Assembly (NCBI RefSeq): GCF_000090795.2
Contig: NW_003546654.1
Coordinates: 1-64,000, forward strand
Direction of reading: 5' to 3'
Source of the DNA: Amphimedon queenslandica
Taxonomy: Eukaryota > Porifera > Demospongiae > Haplosclerida > Niphatidae
Length of the DNA stretch: 64,000 bases
Positions 1 to 12,100 of the stretch are shown here, piece by piece. The position numbers were made by a program, and so were the translations under genes. The notes under the pieces were generated by a model, which saw only the letters and a program-made list of their open reading frames with translations, was not told the origin of the DNA and did not search any database. Numbering within the stretch: the stretch's first letter is position 1; each line of letters begins with the position of its first letter.

Positions 1-90
<90 letters not shown>

Positions 91-114
91 TCTCCCTCTC
101 TCTCTCCCTCTCTC

Positions 115-150
<36 letters not shown>

Positions 151-183
151 CCCCCCCTCTCTCTCTCTCCCCCTCTCTCTCCA
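1..183. repeat. (CT)n microsatellite, intronic
   Basis: Almost pure CT dinucleotides with scattered C runs. It ends in the CAG acceptor of the first visible RALGPS exon, so it works as a long polypyrimidine tract at the end of an intron cut by the window edge. Confidence 0.95.
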
Positions 184-451
184 GTGGTCTGTTAAGAGGT
201 CATATTCAATCTCATCGTGATCCTTGTATACCTCATCTTGCTCTTCATCAGAGAGACATAGTCTACATTGACTCAATGAAGAAGAGACATCCAGAGGATG
301 TTACGAAATATGAAATGGTAATGATGATGTCATTTGATGTCATACTCATCATAATGATGACATTTTTATAGGAAATTGCAAAGACACTTGATTTTATTGA
401 ACATTGCCAAAAATCACGATACGGTAAAAAGAATATTTTTAACATTATTAC

Positions 452-521
<70 letters not shown>

Positions 522-636
522 AGATCACCTGATGCCTTGTAAACCTGTACAAAAGTATCTAAACTCAGTTCTCTACATCGACGAACTTCAAAAGTTCTTC
601 GAAGACGACAATTACAAGTACAGAATATTTAAAAAC

Positions 637-667
<31 letters not shown>

Positions 668-3475
668 CTACATATGATACTTTGTTCCCCTTAGGTTATC
701 ACTTCAAATTGAACCACCTGCAAGAAAGTCTCTGAGGGTTCCTTCTCGTCCTCCCCCTTACCCCTCCTTCGCCCTCCGCAGCTCCAAGAGCTCAGAGGAT
801 CTCCTGACTCCGCCCCTTGAGCCGGAATACACAGGACCTAACATAGCCACACCCCCCAGACGAACCCTCACTAATCATCGCTCAGACGCTGACATAATAC
901 AAAACAAGAGGGTGGGGCCTGTTTTTATAGCTGGGATTCCCCTAGCAACCAGACTCCAAGCAAAAGGTGTTACCTTGCCACCTAATCTTGAGGTGAGTAT
1001 CAAGGAATTGAAGAAGGTTTCGTCCAAAGAGTCTGAGACTGGGTCTGAGTCTCGTAAGGTGAAGAGCTCTTCTCCGAGTTTGCAACCAAAGAAGAGAAGC
1101 CATGTTAAGACACAGAGCCTTGGGAACAAGTTAGTGTTTTATTTATTTATTTATTTATCTATCTATCTATTTATTTATTTATTTAAATTATCTCATCTTT
1201 CATTGTACAGTGTTTGGACAGCTCTTGGCATAAAGCAGTCAAGGTGAGCTATTGCTCTTTATAAATATGGAGCATTTTGATTAAAATTTTTATTCAAAAA
1301 TTCGTTAAAAATCCAATTTTAATCGGAATCAGCTCAAACTTGAAACACATCATAAGAACATGTATGTGTATCATAAAATGTAATAAAAATGGAGAATTCT
1401 CTCCTAGTCATTTTTGGTGAAATTTGGCCCAAGACCCTGTACTATAGTACAGGGACTTTTACCCGATTTTGCCAAAAATCAAAAACAGAGGATTCTCCAT
1501 TTTTATTCCATTTCCTGATACATATACATGTTCTTATGTTGTGTTTCAAGTTTGAGCTGATTCCGATTAAAATTAGATTTTTTACGAATTTTTAAAGTTA
1601 CTCCAAAATCAGGTAAAAGTCCCTGTACTATAGTACAGGGACTTTGGCCAGATTTCACCAAAAATGAAAAGTAGAGAATTCTCCATTTTTATTACATTTC
1701 CTGATACATATACATGTTCTTATGTTGTGTTTTAAGTTTCAGCTGATTCCGATTAAAATTGGATTTTTTACGAATTTTTAAAGTTGCTCCAAAATCGGGT
1801 AAAAGTCCCTGTACTATAGTACAGGGACTTTGGCCAGATTTCACCAAAAATGAAAAGTAGAGAATTCTCCATTTTTATTACATTTCTTGATACATATACA
1901 TGTTCTTAGGTTGTGTTTCAAGTTTGAGCTGATTCTGATTAAAATTAGATTTTTTATGAATTTTTAAAGTTACTCCAAAATTGGGTAAAGTCCCTGTACT
2001 ATTATAGTACAGGGACTTTGGCCAAATTTGACCAAAAATGAAAAGTAGAGAATTCTCCATTTTTATTACATTTCCTGATACATATACATGTTCTTATGTT
2101 ACTCTGTTCTCTTCTAGTCGAGCCAGTAGTCCTGAACAGGTTCAGAATGTCAGTCTAATTGATGACAGTATGCTTGATAATAATGTACTGGGCGTGGCCA
2201 CCTCCGACTGTAAGATAATGACGCTATAGAGAGAGAGAGAGTTACACTTGACCATTAATGATTTATCATTAATTTCTCCAGACACTACTCCTTCGGCGTC
2301 AGTCGGCTCTAATAATTCAAGTATTGACGTCGCAAGTTTTGATGAAACGACAGAAGAAGTACCAAGAGAAAGGTTTCATTTTATTTTAAATTATTTAATA
2401 TTATTATCACAGTTGTACGTGTATTAATTATTTATTAAATATTATTAATATTTAATTGTTATTTTTTCAGCGACGAAGAAGGTGCTTGTCTCGATAGTGC
2501 TGAAACTGAAATCCTTTACGAAGGTACTTTACTAATACACAGTACAGCTGCTACTATTAATATACACCTGCTGCTGCTGCTGCTGCTGCTGTTGCTGCTA
2601 CATGTACATGTACATCTCTTCCTTATTGTTATAAATAAAATTATTGACTTATTGCGTCAGGTATTGTTTCTGTTTCTGTTATTGTTATTTTTACTATCTC
2701 TTTGTGTGTGTTTTTAGAAAAATAATAATAATAAATATGTTTTTATTTCAAATAATGTTTCTCCTTCTCTTCCACCCCCCCTCTCTCAAGGATTGCTAAA
2801 GAGGCGTGTCATGAAGAAGTCCGGTAAAAGTTACCACATGAAAATATCTCACCTATTTTGGGTTCAACTAACTCCGTCTCAAATCATACTCTTACCATCG
2901 AAATATAAAAACCCAAAAAAAGCCGTGAGTATCTTTTACATGTACATGTATTGGCCAGCCCCTCTGGAGGTGTGTGTGTGTGTATAAGTAATGTAATACC
3001 TGAGGACTGAGATATCTGCTTGAGGTGAAGCTGAGGGCAGATATCAAGGGACTCAGGTATTACATTACTGATACTCATAAAACTAATAATTTATAACTAT
3101 TGTCTTTCTTGTAGGTTAATGGTAATCATTTAAAATACATCCAGCTGTTTGGTAGTCGCGTAAAACACGGAGATCCTTTCCTTAAACTAAAAGACAGGCA
3201 ATTCATACTAATGGACAGCAAAGGTATACTAGAATATACTGTAAATACACTGGAATATACTGGAGTTTACTGATCGTTCACTGTAGGCAATGAAACTAAG
3301 TTTACATCAGAAGGAGGTAGTGATACTCAAGTGTGGGTGGAGCAGATAAGAAGAGCAATCATTAATGAAGAAGACAGACTACGGAGACAAGTAAATATTT
3401 TTTAACAAATCAAAAATTTTCTATTTATCTAAAAAAATTTTTTAGGAAGAGGAGAAACCTCTAATCAAATTTTAA
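184..3475 (+). CDS. RALGPS: RALGPS-type Ral guanine nucleotide exchange factor, 3' part (5' end outside window)
   Basis: The gene activates Ral GTPases by GDP release at membranes. Visible exons: 184-317, 372-423, 523-617, 695-about 1128, then about seven more to a TAA at 3473-3475. The first exons give the end of a RasGEF domain (PCIPHL, VYIDS, then [14 protein letters not shown] and [18 protein letters not shown]). This closely follows the end of the vertebrate RALGPS1/2 catalytic domain as I remember it. A proline-rich stretch follows (PSRPPPYPS, a likely SH3-binding PxxP site), then a Ser-rich linker. A C-terminal PH domain starts near 2790 ([18 protein letters not shown], later WVEQIRRAI) and ends in an acidic/basic tail. 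This order, GEF then PxxP then PH, is diagnostic of RALGPS. The catalytic core lies upstream of the window. An AATAAA signal lies near 3598. The gene converges tail to tail with INTS11. Confidence 0.9.
447..522. repeat. (TTA)n microsatellite in RALGPS intron
   Basis: About 24 TTA units directly before the acceptor of the third visible RALGPS exon. A (CA)n tract at about 635-665 lies in the next intron. Open reading frames across the TTA tract (poly-Leu) are spurious. Confidence 0.9.
1268..2100. repeat. Satellite-like family 1 array with 20-bp palindrome, RALGPS intron
   Basis: Four to five units of about 186 bp. Each has the palindrome CCCTGTACTATAGTACAGGG (near 1433, 1620, 1808 and, with a 3-bp insert, 1993). 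It is followed by a core reading roughly TTATTACATTTCCTGATACA and AAGTTTGAGCTGATTCCGAT. The first partial unit (1268-1440) is in the opposite orientation to the rest, so the array flips at the palindrome. The same family recurs at 4555, 18790, 31545 and 57690. Confidence 0.85.
2988..3069. repeat. Short hairpin element in RALGPS intron
   Basis: An inverted repeat of about 82 bp. AGTAATGTAATACCTGAG on the left is mirrored by CTCAGGTATTACATTACT on the right, with a second inner pair (GATATCTGC/GCAGATATC). It sits between two PH-domain exons. It could be a foldback MITE or a structured intronic RNA, and no target duplication is clear. Confidence 0.7.
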
Positions 3476-3618
3476 TCCATTGTCTTGTGTCCACTTCACT
3501 GTATCATAAAACTAATAATAATGATAATGTATATATAAATATATATATATATTCCCTTTCCATATCCCTCCTCTATCTCCTCCTGCCTCTCATATCTAAA
3601 TAAATATTAAATTATAAT

Positions 3619-3655
<37 letters not shown>

Positions 3656-3694
3656 CAACTGTGTTATATTGATGATAATACTGTCCATTAAACA
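3476..3694. other. Convergent 3' intergenic gap RALGPS/INTS11
   Basis: A 219-bp AT-rich gap holding the RALGPS polyadenylation signal and an (ATA)n tract. No other feature seen. Confidence 0.6.
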
Positions 3695-6034
3695 TTAAGT
3701 CATTATCAGTGCTCTTGGTATCGTCCGGACTAGGTTCATCACTAAAATTGAGCCGATGTGATCATCCTAAGGAGAAGAGAGAGAGAGAATGCAAATTAAA
3801 ACAAAGCAAGAAAAAATAGAATATTATATATAATTGTAGGATTTATAGAACTTAAAATTAAAAATAATCTTTTATAGAATTCATAATATATACAGTATAA
3901 ATGGATTGTGGTGATCATAAAATGGCTACATTGCATTTATAAAAGAATTGAAATACTTCACCTGAAGTTCCCACGTCAGATTAACGAGAGGCTGTGGAAG
4001 GAACTGTGCTATACTGAGCGTCACTGAAGTACCGGAGAGTTCCAAACCGTATCCTTCCTTTGTTTGGAGGACCTTGCTATCAGGGACTAACCTGTAATGA
4101 CAGTATCTCCATTATACCTCTAATAAACCCACTGTAAACTAAGTATAATATTATGTTGCGAGTTTAGCTCAAATTTTAAGATTTTTTAGAGGGAAAAATG
4201 GCATAAGGACATCTTTTATTGACACATTAAATTGTTCAAGAGAGATTATGTGGTGAATATTTTCCAAAAGTGATCATCTCATTATAGTATTTTACTTGTT
4301 AATCGATGTTGTGAGCAATTCAAGAATGTTGCTGTCTGGTAAAAAATGGCCGTCAAGAGTCAGCGTTTGGCTGAACTTTAGTTTGTGACGAGTGAGACCG
4401 ATTTCATCAGAAACCTCTTTATGAGTCAGCAATGATACCTCCTAAACAAAGAAGAGCATTAACTATTAATTTTATTAATAGTGATGACAGGTTTCCCACA
4501 TAAAGAAAGCTAAGTTTAACTGCATCACTACAATATAGTACAGTACATGGGTTTGGAGTAACTTTAAAAATTCATAAAAAAATTCAATTTGATTGGAACC
4601 AGCTCAAACTTTCTACACATCATAAGTACATGTATATGTATCAGGAAATGTAATAAAAGGGAAAATTCTCTCCTTTTCATTTTTGGCAAAATTTGGTTCA
4701 AGACCATGTACTATAGTACAGGGACTTTTACCTGATTTTGGAGCAACTTTTAAAAATTCGTAAAAAATTCAATTTTAATCGGAACTAGCTCAAACTTTCT
4801 ACACATCATAGGTACATGTATATGTATCAGGAAATGTAATAAAAATGGAAAATTCTCTCCTTTTTATTTTTGGTGAAATTTGGCCAAAGTCCGTACTATA
4901 GTACAGGGACTTTTACCCAATTTTGGAGTAAATTTAAAAATTCATAAAAAATCCAATTTTGATCGGAATCAGCTCAACCTTGAAACACAACATAAGAACA
5001 TGTATATGTATCAGAAAATGTAATAAAAATGGGGAATTCTCTATTTTTGATTTTTGGCAAAATTGGGTTGAAGTCCCTGTACTATAGTACAGGGTCTTGG
5101 GCCAAATTTCACCAAAAATGACTAGGAGAGAATTCTCCATTTTTATTACATTTTCTGATACATATACATGTTCTTATGTTGTGTTTCAAGTTTGAGTTGA
5201 TTCCGATTAAAATTGGATTTTTTACGAATTTTTGAATTTTTTAATACAAGGACTTTGACCCAATTTTAGAGCAACTTTAAAAATCCACTGACAAGATGTG
5301 TTGTGAATGATGTCATATTACCTCATTCTTCATCACTAGCAATCCATCAACCACTGCACTGTTTGGTAAGGAACAGAGTCTCTTTGAGGGTGGGGCACCT
5401 GATAATTAGTTATTAATTAATAGTTAATTAACCACCAGTACCTATGCTTTCTTCCAGTGCTCTTTTGAACAGCAACGAGGACATGTTTACCGATATGGAG
5501 GGTGTTGTTGCTATGGCAACGGTCTCTCCGTTAGCCGGCATATAACAATGAATGCCTCAAATTTTAGAAAAAATATCAAAATAATTATAATTAAAATATA
5601 TATATACTTACCGAATTCTTCGTTTATTTTTTGTCTCAGAAATTCCATTTTCGCTGCCTCTCCATGCACCAAAAGGACATTCTTTGGCTCTGCCTACTCA
5701 ATTAATTAAACACTAAATTTATTAATTAATAACTTACTAATTGTATCAGCTGCATAATGCCTTTAGCATCAGCATGAGCACTAACAATAATAAATAATAA
5801 TAATTATAATAATTATTAATAATAAATTAAAACCTGAATGACATATATTGGACCGACAGTCTTATATTAACCTAAAGATATACAACCACTTGTTAATAAG
5901 CAGCTGCTATATTGTAGGCATTAATGACGCACCAGTTTCTTGTCAATCTCAATCTTCTTAGTACCAGATAGAACCTTGTGACCGATGGTACCGGGAACAC
6001 AGTAACCTGGCATTATCAACTAGTAGGAATAATG

Positions 6035-6106
<72 letters not shown>

Positions 6107-9100
6107 GTAATAATAGTAATAATAGTAATAATAATAATAATTTAAGTTATTATTTGTTATCAAAACCAGATACAGAAACTGTAATAAAACTGCCTTGTTA
6201 ATTTCTAGAAAAACCATGGGCTATATATACGTGCTTTTTAAAAACGCGTCAATAAGTTATAAAATTATTTATCATTGTAAATTTTTAGATTTTATTACAT
6301 GAACAAATAAAATAAATTCACAAAATTTAAAAAAATTCGAAATTCAAAGTCTTTATGATTCACCATTTGTCATCAACGTTGGACTCACTACGATTGAATA
6401 TCTCCTCTGGGAATTCCTCATCACACACGAAATAGTTCTCATCGTTCTTGCTAACAGACTGATCTCTCTTATCCCGACACCTTTTATAAAAGAAATAACA
6501 AAGCCAAGCCACACCCATACCCAACGGAATATAAATGAGCACCATCTGTAGCCATTGTATCACTACAGTCTCGGTTGGGTACCCATCGGTTGAAACTAGG
6601 TGATAAATTCGTATCGTACACATATTAATCAGGGCCATATTTACGAATATTAGCAGAGCAGCAATGTTGTGAAGCTTTTTTTGAAACGGTTGTACTATCG
6701 CTTGTATCATGATGATGACAATCAGAGCAATCTCTAGTAAGAAGTAATATTGAACAATTGATGTTGCAATGACCAACAAGGCCAGTATTAATACCCGATA
6801 AAAGAAATAGAGCCCGGAAAAGAAGCGATATTCGTCCTTGAAAGCACCTTGAAACGAGTCGAGAAGAGGCTTTAGCTTATAATGCAAGGCAGTGTACGGC
6901 CTTTTCCTTCTAATGAACATAAAACGAAGAGACAATCTACTCTCAATCTTCAACAGCAGACCATCAAAGGAAAGCATGATAGGAAAAGGAATCACAAAAA
7001 GCAACAAACACATGAGAGCAGGTATTGCATACCAGAGATGCTGAGAGCTAAAATATTCCAGCGAGCCGTCCCAAAAGACAATGTCTTTATAAGTTGTAGT
7101 ACCAATCCCTCGTGGTGACTCTCTATTGAGTAACAAGAATGTCACTCTGGAGCATTGGAAGTATGATATTACTAGGAAGGCAGTGAGGCCTTGAACTACT
7201 GAATAACTGACGGTATTCTTACGGCAGCACTTATACTTGAGCCCACACATGCAGTGTTTGAACATAAAGACGAACCCCATTATTAGGACAATGGCGTACA
7301 TCACTGATACGTATTTCATACTAATCATATCCAGTGTCCCAGCTCCTTTCCATAGACAGAAGGATAGCTCGTCGATATCAAAGAAATCAAGATTAAGCAT
7401 GTTGTAGAGTATAGTGTAGATACTGCGGATAAAGGAAGGCTCAAATTGTACCCCGCCATTGACCGAAACGACCATAGCTTGGAGTAACTGTATCATGAAT
7501 AAGAAGTTATAGGCCAGTCCTGTGGTGAGGCTTATATCAAAGTAAACAATAGCAAAGAACAAGCAGGTGACTGGGATTATTTCGCTTAGAATGTAAAATA
7601 TGAATCCTGCATTGCAGAGATCGTCTGGGCCACATTTTGAAGTCTCTGAATGGAAATAAACTGAGTATCCTTTCTTGCATTGGCTGCATACCGTCCCTCG
7701 TCTATTTTCAGCACAAACAATTTCTTCAACGTCTGTTTTTGATGCTTCCTTAGTTAAAAGGTAATACTCTTTATTTTTAATGCTACCATCAGTGTTGTTA
7801 AAGTACCGACAAAATCCCAAAGGACAGTCAGTGGTATAAAGATTATCCTGATTAGGAGGCTCCATCTCATAAGACAGAATATATCCAATCCAATATCCAG
7901 CAAGACCCACTGCTAATCCTTCATTGTCTTTACAACCAATGATGCCATTGTAGTTGAGGGACTTGTTATTTTGTGAGGCAGAGCATATGCAACTTGTTGA
8001 ATTGTATTCAATGACATAACCAGGAGGACATGACGCTAGTTTGATATCAATGCTAGCACTAACTTCAGAGCCGTGGTGGGTAGAAGCCATCAGAGTAAGA
8101 TTACCTCTCTCTCCTGGCCTACCTGTCATCTCTATCGTGTTATTAGCAACAAATTGAAAGCCTGCTGATATATTGATGTTACTTTCATTTGAAAAAAACG
8201 GCTGGAAGGTAGTTATCTTTGTCACATCTTGTCCCATTTCGTCCAAGAGTTTCAAAGGAAGCAAATACTTTCTCCCTGGTATGATGGAAAGAGGTGTGGG
8301 CCCATCGACTTCAAAAAAAGAGCCACTTGAAGCAATTTCGCTCCTCTCACTCATATTGCTAACGAAATCAAACGTTCCCATACAAGTCTGGTTAACAAAG
8401 AGGTCGTTTGGCTTTGAAATGGACCCAAATTGAGGCAGGCAAGTCAACTGGCATGGTTTGATTGATGTAAAGAATAGCGAGTTGCCTACATCAGTGAAAG
8501 CCCTGTTATTTTCAAATGTGAATCTAGCATTGGTAACACTTGAGTAATTGATTTGATCATTAATATATTCAAGGAAGCAATTAAAAGAAGACAAAGGGCC
8601 ATAGACGTGATTGTTCAATACATAAATGGCTCCACCAATAAAGTCAGCAATGTTATTCTTAAAAATGAACGAAGTGTCATTGTTGTATTTCATTTTAGCG
8701 TAACCCACTAAAGCAACGGCCCCGCCATTGGTTCCTGTGTTGTTAGTAAATTCAGTCGTAGCGCCTCTATCAAAGAATGCCGTTCCAGCTATAATGAACA
8801 ATGCTGTACCAGAGTTGCAAGTGAATGTGTTGTTGCCACTGAAATACACTGTTACTTTAGCTATTATGAACACTCCTATTCCAGCATTAAAAGTATAGGA
8901 TGGTCTATTAAATGTCTCCTTGTAATGTCTCACAATGGAGTTACTAATAAATGTACAATTCTCAAAAGTTGCCTTGGTACTAAAGAAATGTGAATATTGG
9001 CTCCTATAGTTTGGCTCCACTTCAACAGCTGGACTGATGGCACCTGTATTACCCTCCCAAACACAATTAATAAAGCTGACGTGATTGTATTCAGTTATCG

Positions 9101-12100
9101 GCTTCTTTGGATCCAAAGAGTTACAATATACCAAAGCACCTCCACCATAGTAGCCATTGTTATGATAAAACATTGTACTAATAACTGTCACATTATTATT
9201 AGTCGACATTCTATCACCCAAGAAGTAAGCAATCCCAGTAGCCAGGCCAGCACCTCCAAAAGATGTGCTAGTAAGAGAATTAGACAGGAACAGAGAGTCT
9301 TTAACAATCAAAGTGTTATCATTGCATAAAGTCTGACAGTGATGAATCATGCCTCCACCAGCGCTAGCCTTGTTTCCAGTAAAATTAGAATTCTCTATAT
9401 TAAAAAAATTCCCTTGGACATTCCAGACTAGAAGTATACTAAGACCACCACCATAGGTAAAAAGCCAATCCCCTGTACTCAAATTGGTAAGATTGTTCAA
9501 GTTGTTGTTGAACGAGACTTCTTGAATATTGTAGTCACCTGCCGTAGATGTGCCTAAGCAAGTACTGGCAGTGACCTCACAAGCAGATACCAGAATTACT
9601 AGACCAGAGCCACCATGGACAGTGTCACCATTTGAATCAATTTGTAAAGCAAACGGTAGAGAATTATTCGAAAAAACTGAATTCAATATATCAATACTTC
9701 CAGCTGCATTCTTTAGCACTAAACCAGTCCCATAACTATTACTTATTGATACACCTTCCAATGCTATATCAGTGCTAGCAGTAATGAGCATACCAGATCT
9801 ATAGAGGTAACCATTTAACTGGTAAAGCATTGAGCAACCTGTTATGGCCAGATTATCAAAGGAGACATCTTGACACTCCTCAATAATGAAACCACAATTG
9901 TGTTCAGGGTGCGGGCAGGCACAAGTAATAATGGCTGGACCCTCTTCTTTACTGGTAGGAGAAGAAGTGAAAACCAAGTTGCTAACTAAGTGTATTTCAA
10001 TGACAAAGTCCAATGTAATATTTCCTTCTATAATGACTGAAGTGTCATTCTCCCATTGGTGGATAGTAGAGAAAGACAAGCAAGGAGATTGAATGGAGCC
10101 ACAAGAAGGCTCATCAGAGCCACTGGATGATATGTATATCTCAAGGGAATTACAGTGAATTAGCAATGAGAAAACTAGCACAAGAAATCCAACCATTTTC
10201 AAATCTGGAGAGATAAGCATTAGCCCAACACTTTCCAGATATGGAGAGCTAGTTTTGATAATTACATCTACTGTAATAGCCCACACGTGGCTGACACTAT
10301 GAGCACATGCTGCATCAATGATTACTAGTACTATAATAAGCTTATATGAGCACACTGATCTATTATGAGTTCTATGCAACATTACTTAAGTGATGCAGGA
10401 AATAGAAAAACAAATAATTATCATGCATACATTGCAATTCCCAAAGGACTCATTGCAATAACAACATCTTCATAGCTCATACAATAAAAGCTCTTTAAAA
10501 GTAGTAACTATAAAACTTATGTACATTAGAAATGAATAACAAACTCCTATTGCATCATTCCACCATTGAGAATGTAATAATTATTTACTTTTTTTACCAC
10601 AAATATCATGTATTCATAGTTAATGTGCATTTGTATAAGAATTCCTTACCATGTTCTTCTCATCTTCAGCCCATTTCTTGAATATCTGAAGAGAAAGACC
10701 AGCATGCAGCATTCCAGGAGTGGCAAACACAATCTATTATTAATAAATAATAATAATAATAATCATTATTATTATTATTATTATTATTTATTAATAATGC
10801 TACCATTGGTCCTGGTTGGTCAATATATGATCTATCAAAAGCCTACAGGTAGGTATAATAAGAAATCATGAAGTTATATAGTTACAATTATACACAGCAA
10901 ATTGTACGTGGACTTATTTTGATGTACTTTAATATGCTTGAAATCAAACATGTTCCTATGAATGAAAGTGTTCTTTATCTTCTGGTTGGTCCAACTTATG
11001 AATAATTTATAATAATGATTGGCCTATGGAGGAGAGAGAGAGAGAGAGAGAGAGATGACATGAATGCAAAATTAAATGCTTTGCCTTCTCTGTCAGTCCA
11101 GTGGAGAAGTATATCGGATATTTCAGATTCATCCTTTCCCTAATAAGAATGCTAAAGAGATGAGAATGAGCTAAGCTAACCAGTAAGACTCCAATAGTAT
11201 ACAAAGTTCCTGTGCTCTTCCTAATGCAAATACTGGTATCAAAACCTAAAAATAAATAAATAAATAAATGAAATAGTTAATCAATTACTTTGCCATCTCT
11301 TTCAAGACATTCATGCAGCTTCTTCAAAAAATCTCTTTCCCTACACCTAAAAGTTTTAAAAATTAGACACTCTCTCTCTCTCCCTCCTTCTCTTCCAAAC
11401 CTCTTGGAGTCTCTAATTGTCGTTGCATAAGTTGATTCAGTGATAAGAAGATCAGGCCTACACCTGTCAATCCAGGCTGACCTGTTATGTAATTATAACA
11501 ATAATGAAGTACACGTATATGCATGTGTACAAAGTTCTTACCCCAAGTGTCGATCAGGTGTCATATTGTAGTCGCCCTAAAATGACCACACCTACTGATG
11601 ACCACACCCATCAATGACCACACCTACTTACCGTATATACGACTGATTGATGTCCTACTCTGACGTGAAACATTGCAGCTCCTAGTACATGGCCGGCATA
11701 GTAAGCCTTAATCTCTAACTGATCATCAACCTATGGTACATGTACATGTAACATGATTAGAAAAACTATCATTATTATTATAATCATCAAAGTGTCTAGA
11801 CTATGATGACGGAAATAAACAGTATTTTGTCTTCTCCACAATAAATTGAAATTTTTAACTTATCTCTTCAAGTCAAAATATTCAGTTAAAGACATTGCAA
11901 CTGGTTTAAGTACATAATAGTCACTGTCAAAATCACCCCGGGCCAAGTTTTTATTACATTTTCTGATACATATTGATGCCCTTATGCTGTGTAGAAAGTT
12001 TGAGCTGATGCCGACTTCAATTTTTGAAGTTACGGCCATTTTAAGAAAACGTCAAAAATCTGAAAAATACCCAAGGCTATAGCCCATGGTTTTTTCCAAA

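Noticed and set aside
376-735. 119-residue frame with poly-Leu and poly-Thr/His
   Set aside because: It reads through a RALGPS intron of (TTA)n and (CA)n; only two short exon pieces within it are coding.
6020-6217. Poly-Tyr frame on the minus strand
   Set aside because: Translation of an (AAT)n microsatellite.
10197-10382. 62-residue N-terminal extension of the beta-helix protein
   Set aside because: The frame is open, but the inner ATG at 10196 directly begins a typical signal peptide; the extension would bury it.
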